Of a DNA stretch of 64,000 bases, positions 1-9,823 are shown piece after piece. Source of the stretch: Bacteriovorax sp. BSW11_IV (lineage in GTDB: Bacteria; Bdellovibrionota; Bacteriovoracia; Bacteriovoracales; Bacteriovoracaceae); contig NZ_AUNE01000009.1 of the NCBI RefSeq assembly GCF_000447755.1, forward strand, positions 62,001 to 126,000. Direction: 5' to 3'. Position 1 is the stretch's first letter; each line of letters starts with the position of its first letter. Both the position numbers and the translations under genes were made by a program. The notes beneath the pieces are model-generated. The model was given only the letters and a program-made list of their open reading frames with translations. It was not told where the DNA came from and did no database searches.

Positions 1-1184
1 AGAACTTCTGGACGTGAAAGCATGAATTCAAATCCTTTTCTTCTTAATTCTTCAAATACGATTGCAAGTTGAAGCTCACCTCTACCTTTTAGTCTGTATA
101 CCTTTGGGTCTTCTGTGGCCTCAAACTGAAGTGCAACGTTAAGTTTACAAGCTTCTTGAAGAAATTCTTCAAGCTTTCTACTTGTAAGGTAGTCACCTTC
201 TTTACCTGAAAGAGGAGAAGTTGAAACTGAACAGTTAACAGAAACTGTTGGAGGCTCAACTGTAATTCTTGTAAGGGCTTCAGGTTTTTCAGTTGCAGAA
301 ATTGTATCACCAATTTTTGCATTTTCGTATCCAGCAAGGATAACGATTTCACCAGCTACAGCTTCTTGAACTTCTTTCATCGCAAGAGCATCGTAAACTT
401 GGATTGAAGTAACTTTGAAAGTTTTGTTCTTTCCAGCTTCATCCATACAAACAACTTGCTGGTTACGATTTACTTTACCTCTTTGAATTCTACCAACAAT
501 TAGCTGACCTAAAAATTGTGAGTAAGCTAAGTTTGTAACTAGAAGTTGTAGGTTATCACCTGGAGTAATTTTTGGTTCTGGATAGTAATCAGAAACCATG
601 AAGTCAAGAATAGGGAACATGTCCGATCTAACTTCTGAAGGATCAAGAGTTGCCCAACCATTTTTTGCAGAAGCGTAAAGAATAGGAATATCTAAATCAA
701 AATCTTCAATGTTAAGAAGTGAAGCAAGGTCAAGAAGTAGGTCTTCAATTTCACCTTTAACTTCTTCGATTCTCTCGTCCGGTCTGTCAATCTTATTGAT
801 AACAACACCAATTTTAATTCCGCGCTCCATTGCTTTTTGAAGTACGAAACGAGTTTGTGGAAGTGGTCCCTCTGAAGCATCTACAAGAAGTAGAACTCCA
901 TCAACCATCATCAGTGATCTTTCAACTTCCCCACCAAAGTCGGCGTGGCCAGGAGTATCGAGTAGGTTAATCTTTGTATCTTTCCAAATGAAGGCACAGT
1001 TTTTGGCCGTGATGGTGATACCTCTTTCTTTTTCAATATCGCCTGAGTCCATGACACGTTCTACGATTTCTGCTCTTTCGTCGAATGTATTTGACTGTTT
1101 TAAAAGTTCATCAACCATGGTTGTCTTACCGTGGTCAACGTGGGCCACAACAGCGATGTTTTTGAGCTTTGTTACGCTACTCAT
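1..1184 (-). CDS. typA: Ribosome-associated GTPase TypA/BipA, 3' end cut by the window edge
   Basis: Translational GTPase of the EF-G/LepA class that acts on ribosomes in assembly and stress adaptation. Translating the minus strand from ATG 1184 gives an open frame to the window edge, about 394 codons of the usual ~600. The G-domain motifs are clear: AHVDHGKTT (G1), RGITI (G2), DTPGHADF (G3) and NKIDRP (G4). Domain II follows (LLVTNLAYSQFLGQLIVGRI), and the visible part ends in domain III at MLSRPEV, which matches the TypA family. The start is supported by an AAGGA Shine-Dalgarno (SD) sequence just upstream. The gene is divergent from the ABC-F gene across about 100 bp. LepA and EF-G are less likely because the SRPEV region is TypA-like. 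Confidence 0.95.
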   Translation of the reverse strand, partial: MSSVTKLKNIAVVAHVDHGKTTMVDELLKQSNTFDERAEIVERVMDSGDIEKERGITITAKNCAFIWKDTKINLLDTPGHADFGGEVERSLMMVDGVLLLVDASEGPLPQTRFVLQKAMERGIKIGVVINKIDRPDERIEEVKGEIEDLLLDLASLLNIEDFDLDIPILYASAKNGWATLDPSEVRSDMFPILDFMVSDYYPEPKITPGDNLQLLVTNLAYSQFLGQLIVGRIQRGKVNRNQQVVCMDEAGKNKTFKVTSIQVYDALAMKEVQEAVAGEIVILAGYENAKIGDTISATEKPEALTRITVEPPTVSVNCSVSTSPLSGKEGDYLTSRKLEEFLQEACKLNVALQFEATEDPKVYRLKGRGELQLAIVFEELRRKGFEFMLSRPEV

Positions 1185-1283
1185 AAAATAATTTCCTTTA
1201 GGATGGGGATTGGTCAATCTTGAGTCGATAGTGTAGTCTCAGAATCGAAATTTGTAACGTATTTTATGGGGTATTAGGTCAAA

Positions 1284-3122
1284 ATGATACAGGTAAGTGG
1301 GCTAAGTAAGCATTATGGGTCTCAAGTTGTATTCGAAGACATCACATTTCAGGTCGGAAGTCGCGAACGTATAGGCTTAGTGGGCAGAAACGGAGCAGGG
1401 AAGTCGACACTGTTTAGGCTGATATTGGGCAATGAGTTGCCAGATGGCGGACAAATTTCAATACCTAAAGGGTATCAAATAGGTGCTCTAGACCAGCATA
1501 TTTCCTTTACTAAAAGCACTGTTCTCGATGAGTGCTGCCAAGTTCTTAAGGGTGACGCCGTATATGACCAATATAAAGCGGAAAAAATTCTATTTGGATT
1601 AGGCTTTACGAAAGAAGATTTGGATAAAGATCCAAAGTCGTTCAGTGGTGGTTATCAGGTTCGCATTAATTTGTGCAAGGCCTTATTGTTGGAGCCGAAT
1701 TTATTACTTCTCGATGAGCCTACCAACTATCTCGACATTGTTTCATTGCGTTGGTTGAAGGGCTTTCTTCGCTCATTTGATGGGGAAGTAGTTATAATTA
1801 CACACGATAGAGACTTCATGGACAGTGTTGTTACCCATGTGATGGGGATTAGTCGTTCAAAACTTAAAAAAATAAAGGGCGATACAGCAAAATTCTATGA
1901 GCAACTTCTACAAGATGAAGAGCTTTATGAGCAGACGCGTTTGAATCAAGAGAAGAAAAAGGCCGAGCTTATGAAATTCGTAGAACGCTTTAGGGCCAAG
2001 GCCTCAAAGGCCGCTCAAGCACAGTCTAGGCTTCGCCAAGTTGAAAAAATTGGAACAATGGACTCACTGGCAGCACAGGCCAATTTAGATTTTGATTTTC
2101 AGTACAAAGATACACCTGGAAAAATTTTGTTAGAAGTTGATGATCTTTCATTTTCATATACAGGAAAAATGGAAGATGCACTTTTCAAAAACTTAAAATT
2201 TCATGTTGGAAAAAGCGATCGCATAGGAATTATTGGAAAAAATGGTAAAGGAAAATCGACACTTCTAAATGTTCTCGCCAAAGATTTAAAACCAATCACG
2301 GGGAATATGTCATTTCATCCAAGCGCTGTTCTTGGTCACTTTGGACAAACGAATATCAAAAGATTAAGTGATGGTAATACAGTCGTTCAAGAAGTTGCAA
2401 GTGCGAACCTTGATCTTTCAAATACAAAAGTTAGAAATATTTGTGGGACGATGATGTTCGAAGGTGATCTTGCGGACAAAAAAATAAGTGTATTATCTGG
2501 GGGAGAGAAAAGTAGAGTAATGCTTGGAAAAATCCTCGCAGGTGCTTCAAATCTACTTTTTCTAGATGAGCCTACAAACCACTTAGATATGGAATCAATC
2601 GAGTCATTATCCGAGGCCATTGAAAATTATCCTGGGGCCGTATTAATTGTAACTCACAGTGAATCACTTCTTAGAAACACTGTTAATAAGCTTGTTATCT
2701 TCCATGAAGGACGGGCCGATTTCTTTGATGGGACATATGATGAATTTCTAGAAAAGATAGGATGGGAATCTGAAGAGGAAAAAGTTGTAGAGATAGTTGT
2801 TCCAAAAAAAGATAAGAAAGAAGTTCAAAAACTGAGACAACAAACAATCATGGAGAGGTCGAAAGTTATTGGACCTATGAAAGAAAAGATTGAAAAACTT
2901 GAAAAGCAAATCATGACTTTGGAGAGTTACTTAGAAGTTAAAAATAATGAAATGACAGAGGCATCTTCAAAGGCCGATGGAAAAAAGATCACAGAACTTT
3001 CACAAGAAATTTCTCTAGTGAATAAGAAAATTGATGAACTATTCTTAGAGCTTTCTGATGTAAGTGAGACGTATGAGATTGAAAATTCTAAGTACGAAGA
3101 TATTTTGAAGTCATTGGAGTGA
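1284..3122 (+). CDS. ABC-F family ATPase (duplicated ABC domains)
   Basis: Soluble ABC-F protein of 612 aa with two nucleotide-binding domains and no membrane segment; family members act on the ribosome as translation factors or antibiotic-protection proteins. Domain 1 has Walker A GRNGAGKST (residues 34-42), an SGGYQVR signature and Walker B LLLLDEPTNYLD. A charged linker of about 80 residues (EQTRLNQEKKKAELMKF region) follows, as expected for the ABC-F P-site tRNA-interaction motif. Domain 2 has GKNGKGKST, LSGGEKSR and LLFLDEPTNHLD. The last ~100 residues are a Lys/Glu-rich coiled coil as in Uup/YheS-type members. The subfamily cannot be fixed by eye, so no symbol is given. It stands alone, divergent from typA. 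Confidence 0.93.
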   Translation: MIQVSGLSKHYGSQVVFEDITFQVGSRERIGLVGRNGAGKSTLFRLILGNELPDGGQISIPKGYQIGALDQHISFTKSTVLDECCQVLKGDAVYDQYKAEKILFGLGFTKEDLDKDPKSFSGGYQVRINLCKALLLEPNLLLLDEPTNYLDIVSLRWLKGFLRSFDGEVVIITHDRDFMDSVVTHVMGISRSKLKKIKGDTAKFYEQLLQDEELYEQTRLNQEKKKAELMKFVERFRAKASKAAQAQSRLRQVEKIGTMDSLAAQANLDFDFQYKDTPGKILLEVDDLSFSYTGKMEDALFKNLKFHVGKSDRIGIIGKNGKGKSTLLNVLAKDLKPITGNMSFHPSAVLGHFGQTNIKRLSDGNTVVQEVASANLDLSNTKVRNICGTMMFEGDLADKKISVLSGGEKSRVMLGKILAGASNLLFLDEPTNHLDMESIESLSEAIENYPGAVLIVTHSESLLRNTVNKLVIFHEGRADFFDGTYDEFLEKIGWESEEEKVVEIVVPKKDKKEVQKLRQQTIMERSKVIGPMKEKIEKLEKQIMTLESYLEVKNNEMTEASSKADGKKITELSQEISLVNKKIDELFLELSDVSETYEIENSKYEDILKSLE

Positions 3123-3187
3123 TCTCACTTGATATTATTTAGGTCTGTGGCATCATAGAAATAAGACTTAAACACGATAGGTGAGTA

Positions 3188-3592
3188 ATGAAACTTGAAG
3201 ATATACTGACGAAGAAAGTTCTTGTTGTAGATGATATGCCATCAATTAGAGATAATATCGTTTCATGTTTGAAAACAATTGGATTCAAAAAAGTTAATCA
3301 AGCTGAGAATGGAAAACAAGCGCTGGGAAAAATTAGAGAACAAGATGAAAATCAATTTGAATTCATTTTTACAGATATCAATATGCCAGAAATGAATGGA
3401 ATTGAGTTTGTAAAAGTTCTAAGAGCAGACCCCACATTTGATAATACCCCCATCATTGTGATCTCTACTGAAAACGAGTCCGCAACGGTTATGGAGGCCA
3501 TATATGCAGGGGCCAGTAACTATATTATAAAGCCATTTCGTCCAGATACTTTAAAACAAAAGATCATGGAAGTTTTTAAAATCAAAGATTAA
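3188..3592 (+). CDS. Single-domain CheY-like response regulator
   Basis: Receiver domain of 134 aa with no output domain. It has the acidic pair D15/D16 (LVVDDMP), phospho-acceptor D63 (FTDINMPEMNG), S93/T94 and K115 (IIKPF), so all catalytic residues are present. An AGGTGAG SD precedes ATG 3188. Stand-alone receivers act as diffusible switches, for example at a flagellar motor, or as phosphorelay intermediates. The next gene, convergent and sharing the TTAA at its stop, is a membrane kinase with a CheA-like ATPase; partnership is plausible from position but not shown. Confidence 0.93.
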   Translation: MKLEDILTKKVLVVDDMPSIRDNIVSCLKTIGFKKVNQAENGKQALGKIREQDENQFEFIFTDINMPEMNGIEFVKVLRADPTFDNTPIIVISTENESATVMEAIYAGASNYIIKPFRPDTLKQKIMEVFKIKD

Positions 3593-6027
3593 AGTGGAAG
3601 CAAGAAGGTGAAGGCCGAACCTTTGCCTTTCTTGGATTCTATTTCTAGTTTCCCACCAATTTTATCCAAACTATCTTTTATTGCACTCATACCAATTCCG
3701 CGACCAGATAATTCTGTAACTTCATCTTTTGTAGAAAAATCTGGTAAGAATATACATTCAAAGAGTTGTTTATCAGAATAGTTCGCGGCTTGATTCACGC
3801 CTTTGTCGATCATTTTTTGACGAATTTTATCTGTGTCAAGACCTCCACCATCGTCTTGAATTTTTAATTGAAGATACTTTTCATCACTACTAATAATTTT
3901 CTCTGCTTCAACTAGGATTTGACCCTCATAATCTTTTTGAAGTTCTTCGCGCTTCATGCTGTCTTCAATTCCATGATCCATGCAATTTCTAAAAAGGTGT
4001 ACAAGTGAGTTAAAGAACTCTTGATATTTTTGTTGATCAACTTTGTAGTCACCATTTTTTATAATGATAGGCTTCATCGGTTTATTAATACGTTCAGATA
4101 TCTTTTCGACAAGTTCTACATACTTTTGCATGGATTCGTTGATAGACACATACTCAAAGCGTTCAGTGAAATTTTCAATGAGAATTTGATTATTTTGCTT
4201 ATTTAGGAGCTGCTTAAACTCAATAAGATCTTGTGCTTTTACTTCTTTAACGTTGTCACTCATTCCCAATGTCTGGGCCAGTTCTTCTAGTAGATCTTCG
4301 ATTAAACCTAAAAGGAGTTGAGAACGATCAATAATAATATCGATTAATTTGTCAGGTGTGCTCTCTGTGATGAGCTGCTCAGTTTGTCTCGCAAATAAAC
4401 TAATATGAGAAACGTGAAATGTTGCAAAAGTTCCATTCATTGTATGAAAAACAATCATGGCATCGGCATGAGTGGCCTTGTTTTGCTGCGCTTTACTGAT
4501 AAGGATATTTAGCATTTCCTTTGATTCATCAATAAAGTTGAAAAAATCACTTCTGTTTTTAATTAATTTTAGAATCATTGATACATATGCATCTTTTTCT
4601 TGGAATGCCTGGATAGCTTTAACTTCAGAAGTTACATCAGTCGCAACAGTAACCACATTAGTGAGTTTATCTTCTTCGTTTTTCATAGGGAAGTACTGAA
4701 TCTTAACGGATTTAAAATCATCTTCTTGTTGATAAGTGCGTTCTTTAATTCCAAGTTGCTTGGCACTATCAAAAGGTAACATATTAGCGAAAAGCATCTT
4801 TGACCACTTGTTGAAATTTTCAATTTCCTTGTCATCGAGCTTTAGAACTTTTGAAAAATGTTGTCCTTTCGGATTAACTTCAAATATATCTTCAGTGGCC
4901 TTTGTGTAGATGTCAGAACAATTTCCATTTTCGTCGAAAACAAAGAGTCCTTGATCAAGAGAATTGATCATCGCTTCAATAAAATTATTCGCACTTTGAA
5001 GTTCAGCAGTTCTTTCAGCAACCATCTTTTCAAGATTCTCATTATAATCTTGAAGTTTTTCGATCATGACTTCTTTTTCTGAAAGCAGTTCTTGGATTTC
5101 AGACGACATATGATTTACAGAATCTCCAAGAATTTTTAGTTCATCATTTGTATTAATGGTAATTTCTGTATCAAAATTACCCCTGGCAATTTCTTTTGTC
5201 TGATTTATTAACTCAAGAATTGGAATGATAATTTTATTAGAAAATAGAATTGTTAAAAGAAGGCATCCGCCTAAAACAGACATAGAAAAGAAGATATTCT
5301 TAAGCATGAGTGCTTTGAAAACAAAAAATGCACTTTCTTTAGTAATTACATTGAGAAATGTGTAGTTGTTATCTTTTCTCTTTGAGTATGAAACAAGATA
5401 ATCTTTCTTTCCATCTGTAAGAGTCAGAGTTCCTTGCTCAGAATTATTTTTTACGATTCCATTGATAACAGTAGGAGGAATGTTTGTTTTTAAAAACGTT
5501 TTCCCGGTGTTATCAACGAGAGCATTAGAGAAGATTTTATCTTTCATGAAATTCAAGTTGATATCGCGAAGACTTATGAGCATATGAAATTCAAAGTCTC
5601 CTGTTTCAATAGCTAAAATAGCTTTCCCATCAAAGTTCGATGGTATTACTTGAACTTTCTGTGTTCGTTGAATTGATTTGTCGTTGAGATCAATTGCATT
5701 GGTGTTCTTTAAGATTGTCCATTCTTGATCTTGCTTATTTCTATATGAGAGGTAGTCTACATCGTCGTTTTCAGAGACGATTTTGGTTAGATCATCAATA
5801 TTAAGTCCACCACTTGAGATAATATTGAGAATATTTATGTTCTTTTGAATATATGATGTGAATTGATCAGAGCTTGATTCAATCTTATTTAAACCATTTT
5901 CAAAAATATAAGCGGTTTTATCCTTCTCTAATACTCTTTGCGAGAAAACGAGATTGAGTCCGATCGCCAAGACCAAAATGATACTTATACTAAGAACCAT
6001 TTTGTGTTTGATTCCAAAACGAGTCAT
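3589..6027 (-). CDS. Membrane sensor kinase with HAMP, PAS, Hpt and CheA-like ATPase
   Basis: An 812-aa inner-membrane sensor. It has TM1 (residues ~10-29), a periplasmic sensor region (~30-240), TM2 (~241-262), HAMP (~263-315), a short coiled coil, PAS (~350-465), and an Hpt-like helical domain with the probable phosphorylated H528 (VFHTMNG). The C-terminal ATPase looks like CheA rather than an orthodox kinase: FRNCMDHGIE (N box), DDGGGLD (G1) and SGRGIGMSAI (G2). There is no HisKA dimerisation box. The protein therefore fuses a chemoreceptor-like input to a CheA-like core but lacks a CheW-like P5 domain. The stop codon overlaps that of the convergent CheY-like gene (shared TTAA). An SD AAGGA lies upstream of ATG 6027. 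Confidence 0.88.
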   Translation of the reverse strand: MTRFGIKHKMVLSISIILVLAIGLNLVFSQRVLEKDKTAYIFENGLNKIESSSDQFTSYIQKNINILNIISSGGLNIDDLTKIVSENDDVDYLSYRNKQDQEWTILKNTNAIDLNDKSIQRTQKVQVIPSNFDGKAILAIETGDFEFHMLISLRDINLNFMKDKIFSNALVDNTGKTFLKTNIPPTVINGIVKNNSEQGTLTLTDGKKDYLVSYSKRKDNNYTFLNVITKESAFFVFKALMLKNIFFSMSVLGGCLLLTILFSNKIIIPILELINQTKEIARGNFDTEITINTNDELKILGDSVNHMSSEIQELLSEKEVMIEKLQDYNENLEKMVAERTAELQSANNFIEAMINSLDQGLFVFDENGNCSDIYTKATEDIFEVNPKGQHFSKVLKLDDKEIENFNKWSKMLFANMLPFDSAKQLGIKERTYQQEDDFKSVKIQYFPMKNEEDKLTNVVTVATDVTSEVKAIQAFQEKDAYVSMILKLIKNRSDFFNFIDESKEMLNILISKAQQNKATHADAMIVFHTMNGTFATFHVSHISLFARQTEQLITESTPDKLIDIIIDRSQLLLGLIEDLLEELAQTLGMSDNVKEVKAQDLIEFKQLLNKQNNQILIENFTERFEYVSINESMQKYVELVEKISERINKPMKPIIIKNGDYKVDQQKYQEFFNSLVHLFRNCMDHGIEDSMKREELQKDYEGQILVEAEKIISSDEKYLQLKIQDDGGGLDTDKIRQKMIDKGVNQAANYSDKQLFECIFLPDFSTKDEVTELSGRGIGMSAIKDSLDKIGGKLEIESKKGKGSAFTFLLPL

Positions 6028-6109
6028 GCGTATTTTTCCTTATTTGAAAAAACAATAGATTATATTACATTTATTATAGAAACTTTTATTATTGAGACAA
6101 GAGTGGAGC

Positions 6110-8026
6110 ATGTTGCAAGATAAGTTTGACCGTATTGTTTTTTCGATAGGTGCCATTTTTTTGGTGGGTGGCCTTGTGCTCGGAAATTTCTTTGAGTTAA
6201 ATTCTCAGTCTTTAAGTGGAAATAATGTTTCAATTGCTCAGGTTTCAAAAATTAAAAAAAGTTCTAAAAGAAAAATAGAAGGTTCTCTTTCATGGAATGA
6301 AGTTAAGTTAAATGAGGATTTATATCAAAATGATCTCATCCTAACTGACAGTGGAGAGGGGATCAATGTCCAATATAAAAACAATATCGAAGTCTTCATC
6401 GATGAGAACTCCCTTGTAAAAATAAGTCTTTTAAATAATGTTTTCGATCTTGAGGTTTTAAAGGGTACTTTAGATGTCAATATAAAGGGACAGAATGATA
6501 AAATCCAAATTCGTTCTGGTAATAATATTAAATTACTGGAAGGAAAGAACGCTCAGTTTTCTGTAAACTCTGATGGAAGTCTTTTAAATACCGCGATCAA
6601 AAGTGGGCAGGTTAGGCAGCAAGATTTAGGGGTTAAGAAGCAGCCTCTACCATTAAAGAAAATTGCTAAAAAAGCGCCAATGTTTTCTCTCGAAAAACAA
6701 ACTTTTGATCCAAATGTAGAGAAGACTTTTAAAGTTAGCAATATTGCTGGCAAAAAAAGCTCTATTCAGATGTCTACAACAAGTTCATTTTGGAATCCCC
6801 AGACGATTGAACTGGGTGAAAATGGTGCAGTTGTAAATTTACCAACACCCGGGCAATACTTTTTAAAAGATGAGTTAGGCCATATTGAAACATTTAAGGT
6901 TAGCGCATATGTTGCACCTGTGTTTGAGTCAAATGAAAGAATATTCAATATTATTCAAGGTGAACCTTTAAGTATTCAACTTAAGGGTGGAGAAGATATT
7001 GAATATGGAGTTAGACTTAGTGGTGCCATGGAGAAGAGCTTTGAGCAAAAAGGAAAAATTATTTCTTTTATTCCATTGAAAGCTGGAGATTATTCTATTG
7101 AAATTTTTCCAGTAGGCTCAGAAAATGCAAAATTGGTAGAAAGCATTAAGGTGAATTTTACCAGCCCTATAGGCTTAGAATCTGTCAGAGTTGCCCATCG
7201 TTTAAATAAAATCGGAGAATACAAATTTGCAGATGTGACAATTTTGGGAATGGATAAAGAAGCTAGCTTTAAAAAACAAATCGCCATTGAAGATGGTGAG
7301 GGAAAGATTATTAGACCAACCACTGTCTCTAAAACAAAAGCTGTCTTTAAGAATCTCAAGTTAGGGCAATATAAAGTAGTGGCCACGAATGCGAAGGCAA
7401 CTATACCATTGAAAAAAATTGAAATCCAACAGAAGGTTTCTGCAGAAGTCGTGCTTTATAAGAAGAATCAATTTATTGAAAATCCTAAGGCGATAAAGGC
7501 CAATCTAATTTGGAGTGATGAGAAAGTTTCGAATTATAGAGTCCTTGTTTCGCAAACAAAAGATTTTAAAGTCTTAGAAATAGATACGATTACTGATAAA
7601 AATACGTTAGCTGTTAATTTAAAAAGACCGGGGTCTTATTTTTGGAAGGTAGGGCCTGTTGATAGACCCGAAATACTATCTTCTAATATCCAAACACTCA
7701 ATGTGATTTTTCCTCAAATGATAAAAATTGCAAATGCCGAAAAAATTATCCTTAAAAATGTCAAAAAGAAGGGCATTGTTTGTTATGAGTTTGAACTTCC
7801 AACTTTCGAGAAAATAAATAGATATGAATTGGAAGTTTATAAAGATTCTGAATTAAATGATCTCGTCTTTGAGAGAAAGATGAATAAAAATACAGGTTGC
7901 TGGTATTCTAGTAAAAGTGGACGCTTTTATTACCGCTATAGAGTAATCGATGAGTGGAGCAGGAAGAGTGAGTTTTCTCCAACTGGAGAAATTATTTTCC
8001 CAATTTCACCTTTGACAGAGTTTTAA
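6110..8026 (+). CDS. FecR-domain membrane-anchored protein
   Basis: About 638 aa from ATG 6110; a TTG 18 bp upstream is possible but has no SD. A single N-terminal membrane anchor (IVFSIGAIFLVGGLVLG) precedes a FecR-like domain (about residues 45-140: GSLSWNEVKLNEDL, DLILTDSGEG, IFIDENSLVKI-type strand pattern). The rest is a string of beta-rich, Ig/FN3-like segments with no motif I can name. FecR domains of this stand-alone type occur in envelope proteins of many predatory and gliding Deltaproteobacteria-like groups, often with LysM. Two envelope genes follow in the same direction, the first with no gap (TAAATG), so this looks like a three-gene envelope operon. Function unknown. Confidence 0.75.
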   Translation: MLQDKFDRIVFSIGAIFLVGGLVLGNFFELNSQSLSGNNVSIAQVSKIKKSSKRKIEGSLSWNEVKLNEDLYQNDLILTDSGEGINVQYKNNIEVFIDENSLVKISLLNNVFDLEVLKGTLDVNIKGQNDKIQIRSGNNIKLLEGKNAQFSVNSDGSLLNTAIKSGQVRQQDLGVKKQPLPLKKIAKKAPMFSLEKQTFDPNVEKTFKVSNIAGKKSSIQMSTTSSFWNPQTIELGENGAVVNLPTPGQYFLKDELGHIETFKVSAYVAPVFESNERIFNIIQGEPLSIQLKGGEDIEYGVRLSGAMEKSFEQKGKIISFIPLKAGDYSIEIFPVGSENAKLVESIKVNFTSPIGLESVRVAHRLNKIGEYKFADVTILGMDKEASFKKQIAIEDGEGKIIRPTTVSKTKAVFKNLKLGQYKVVATNAKATIPLKKIEIQQKVSAEVVLYKKNQFIENPKAIKANLIWSDEKVSNYRVLVSQTKDFKVLEIDTITDKNTLAVNLKRPGSYFWKVGPVDRPEILSSNIQTLNVIFPQMIKIANAEKIILKNVKKKGIVCYEFELPTFEKINRYELEVYKDSELNDLVFERKMNKNTGCWYSSKSGRFYYRYRVIDEWSRKSEFSPTGEIIFPISPLTEF

Positions 8027-9091
8027 ATGAATAAATTTGTTTTCTTTCTTAGTTTACTTTTTTCTACTTTGAGTTTTGCTGAATCAGTGAATTTTAAAGA
8101 TTTTGTAATGGAAAATAGAGAGAGAGTAAAACTCATTCGAGTTAACTATATACCTTTCCAAGAACAGCACCTGGCCAATCTTTATAAAACTTTCGTCCTT
8201 GATGATGCCGTTGTTAGTAAGAATACTGAAATGGTTCAAAGGACGATGAGAGAAAACACTCATGTCAAAGATTGGACTAAGGTTCCAGCTGGGAAGAAAG
8301 TTAAATTATATATCTCACTCGATGTAATTGATTTTGATAAGCTTAAGGCCTATAAAAAATCAATTTATGATAAAGTTGTCGCTCTCAAAAATAAAAGCGA
8401 TAAAATTGATCAGGCCAACAACAAATTACTACCTAAAGGATTAAAGGCATCTGTTTTTTATATGGCCTCATATGGTAAATTTACGCAGTCAAATCCTGCT
8501 CAGGCCAATATTACATTCTTGCAAAACTCCCCAATATCTCTTGGATTAGCTGTGTCTTTTTATCCAGAGAATAAGAATTATTCATTCTCATCATCAGTGT
8601 ATTTTTCTTACTTATTAACAGCAGGAAATAATATCAATAATCAGGATGTTTCCATTCCGCTAGAGATTGGTGGAAATATTTATGGGGAATACCAACTCAA
8701 AAGAATGGGATTTTCTGTATACGGTGGCCTTGATTTTGAAAAGATGTCTACCTTCAACTTAGAAGGCGTCAGAAATGAGAGAATTATCTATGTCGATGAG
8801 TCGAGTATCGGCTATTTGACAGTCGGTGCTTCAAGAAGTTTTTCTTTAATGAATAAAACATTTTTTACAAAACTTAGTTTCTCAAAATCTATTTTTTCCA
8901 CTCGTGATGTTAGTTATGCTGCTTCAGTTGATCATAGTTCATTCGAAGGGAGTAAAATACTCTGGTATTTGTTTCATAAGATAAATGATCGATATTTTGT
9001 CCATTCACTCTTTAAGTACCACTGGATGAGTGGTCCATCTGACCTAACTGTCACAAGAATTGGTGTTGGTTTCGGTTACATCTTGTTCTAG
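8027..9091 (+). CDS. Exported protein, probable outer-membrane beta-barrel
   Basis: A 354-aa protein with a clear Sec signal peptide (MNKFVFFLSLLFSTLSFAES, cleavage after SFA). Residues ~30-140 are mixed and charged, with a predicted coiled stretch near 110-130. From ~140 on, short alternating polar/aromatic strands (such as KNYSFSSSVYFSYLL and FSVYGGLDFEKM) suggest an outer-membrane barrel, and the chain ends in GVGFGYILF with a terminal Phe typical of BamA-recognised barrels. It starts directly after the FecR gene (TAA-ATG), which implies translational coupling. No family recognised. Confidence 0.65.
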   Translation: MNKFVFFLSLLFSTLSFAESVNFKDFVMENRERVKLIRVNYIPFQEQHLANLYKTFVLDDAVVSKNTEMVQRTMRENTHVKDWTKVPAGKKVKLYISLDVIDFDKLKAYKKSIYDKVVALKNKSDKIDQANNKLLPKGLKASVFYMASYGKFTQSNPAQANITFLQNSPISLGLAVSFYPENKNYSFSSSVYFSYLLTAGNNINNQDVSIPLEIGGNIYGEYQLKRMGFSVYGGLDFEKMSTFNLEGVRNERIIYVDESSIGYLTVGASRSFSLMNKTFFTKLSFSKSIFSTRDVSYAASVDHSSFEGSKILWYLFHKINDRYFVHSLFKYHWMSGPSDLTVTRIGVGFGYILF

Positions 9092-9157
9092 TTCTAGGGG
9101 TAAAGAAAAATTCCTGATATCCGAAAAGTTTCTTAGGAAATGATAAAGGGTATTGAT

Positions 9158-9823
9158 ATGAAGAATTGGATTTTATTATTATTAGTTTTATCAAGTGCTG
9201 CTTGTTCGATGAATAAAGAACAAAAATCTCAAGAATTAGCAAGCTCAGAGAAAGAAGACTTCACAATTAATGATGATGTTCTTGTTTTTGATGACGGTGC
9301 TGATATGGAGCTCGAAAGTACTATTTCTGGTATGTCAAAAGTTGAAGCTGATAGCATCTATGATGATCAAAACAAAATTAAAGGAATTAAAAATGAAATC
9401 GCTAGGGAAGTTGCTAGTATCGAGCAAAGTCAGTTCCTAGAATATACTGTAGAAGATGGCGATACATTAATGCTTGTTGCATTTAAGATTTATCGCGATA
9501 GTGACAAGTGGAAACACATCAGTATGTGGAATGAGGAGCTTCTTAAGGGAAGAACGCAACTTCAAGCAGGTCAGCAATTGAAGTATGTTCCAGAAGATAG
9601 TATCCCAAATTGGCCACCTAACGGTAATCCTTATCTCATTTTGAGAGGGGATTATCTAACAAAAATTTCAAAAAAATTATATCAGGATAATGGGAAGCAT
9701 TGGAAAAATATTTGGGAAAATAATAAAGTACAAATTGTTGATCCTGATATGATCTTCGCTGGATTTACACTTTATTATTTGCCAAAAGAGCAAGTGTTAG
9801 AACGTGGTCCTGCCAATTTTTAA
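9158..9823 (+). CDS. LysM-domain lipoprotein
   Basis: A 221-aa protein from ATG 9158, chosen over ATG 9140 because AAAGGG lies 7 nt upstream and because it gives a clean lipoprotein signal (MKNWILLLLVLSSAACSM, lipid-modified Cys near residue 17). Two LysM-like modules follow: YTVEDGDTLMLVAFKIY near residue 100 and YLILRGDYLTKISKKLY near residue 160, the second degenerate. LysM binds peptidoglycan glycan chains. Last gene of the FecR/barrel/LysM cluster; the three may form an envelope-spanning assembly (inference). The stop codon abuts the stop of the convergent oxidoreductase gene. Confidence 0.8.
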   Translation: MKNWILLLLVLSSAACSMNKEQKSQELASSEKEDFTINDDVLVFDDGADMELESTISGMSKVEADSIYDDQNKIKGIKNEIAREVASIEQSQFLEYTVEDGDTLMLVAFKIYRDSDKWKHISMWNEELLKGRTQLQAGQQLKYVPEDSIPNWPPNGNPYLILRGDYLTKISKKLYQDNGKHWKNIWENNKVQIVDPDMIFAGFTLYYLPKEQVLERGPANF

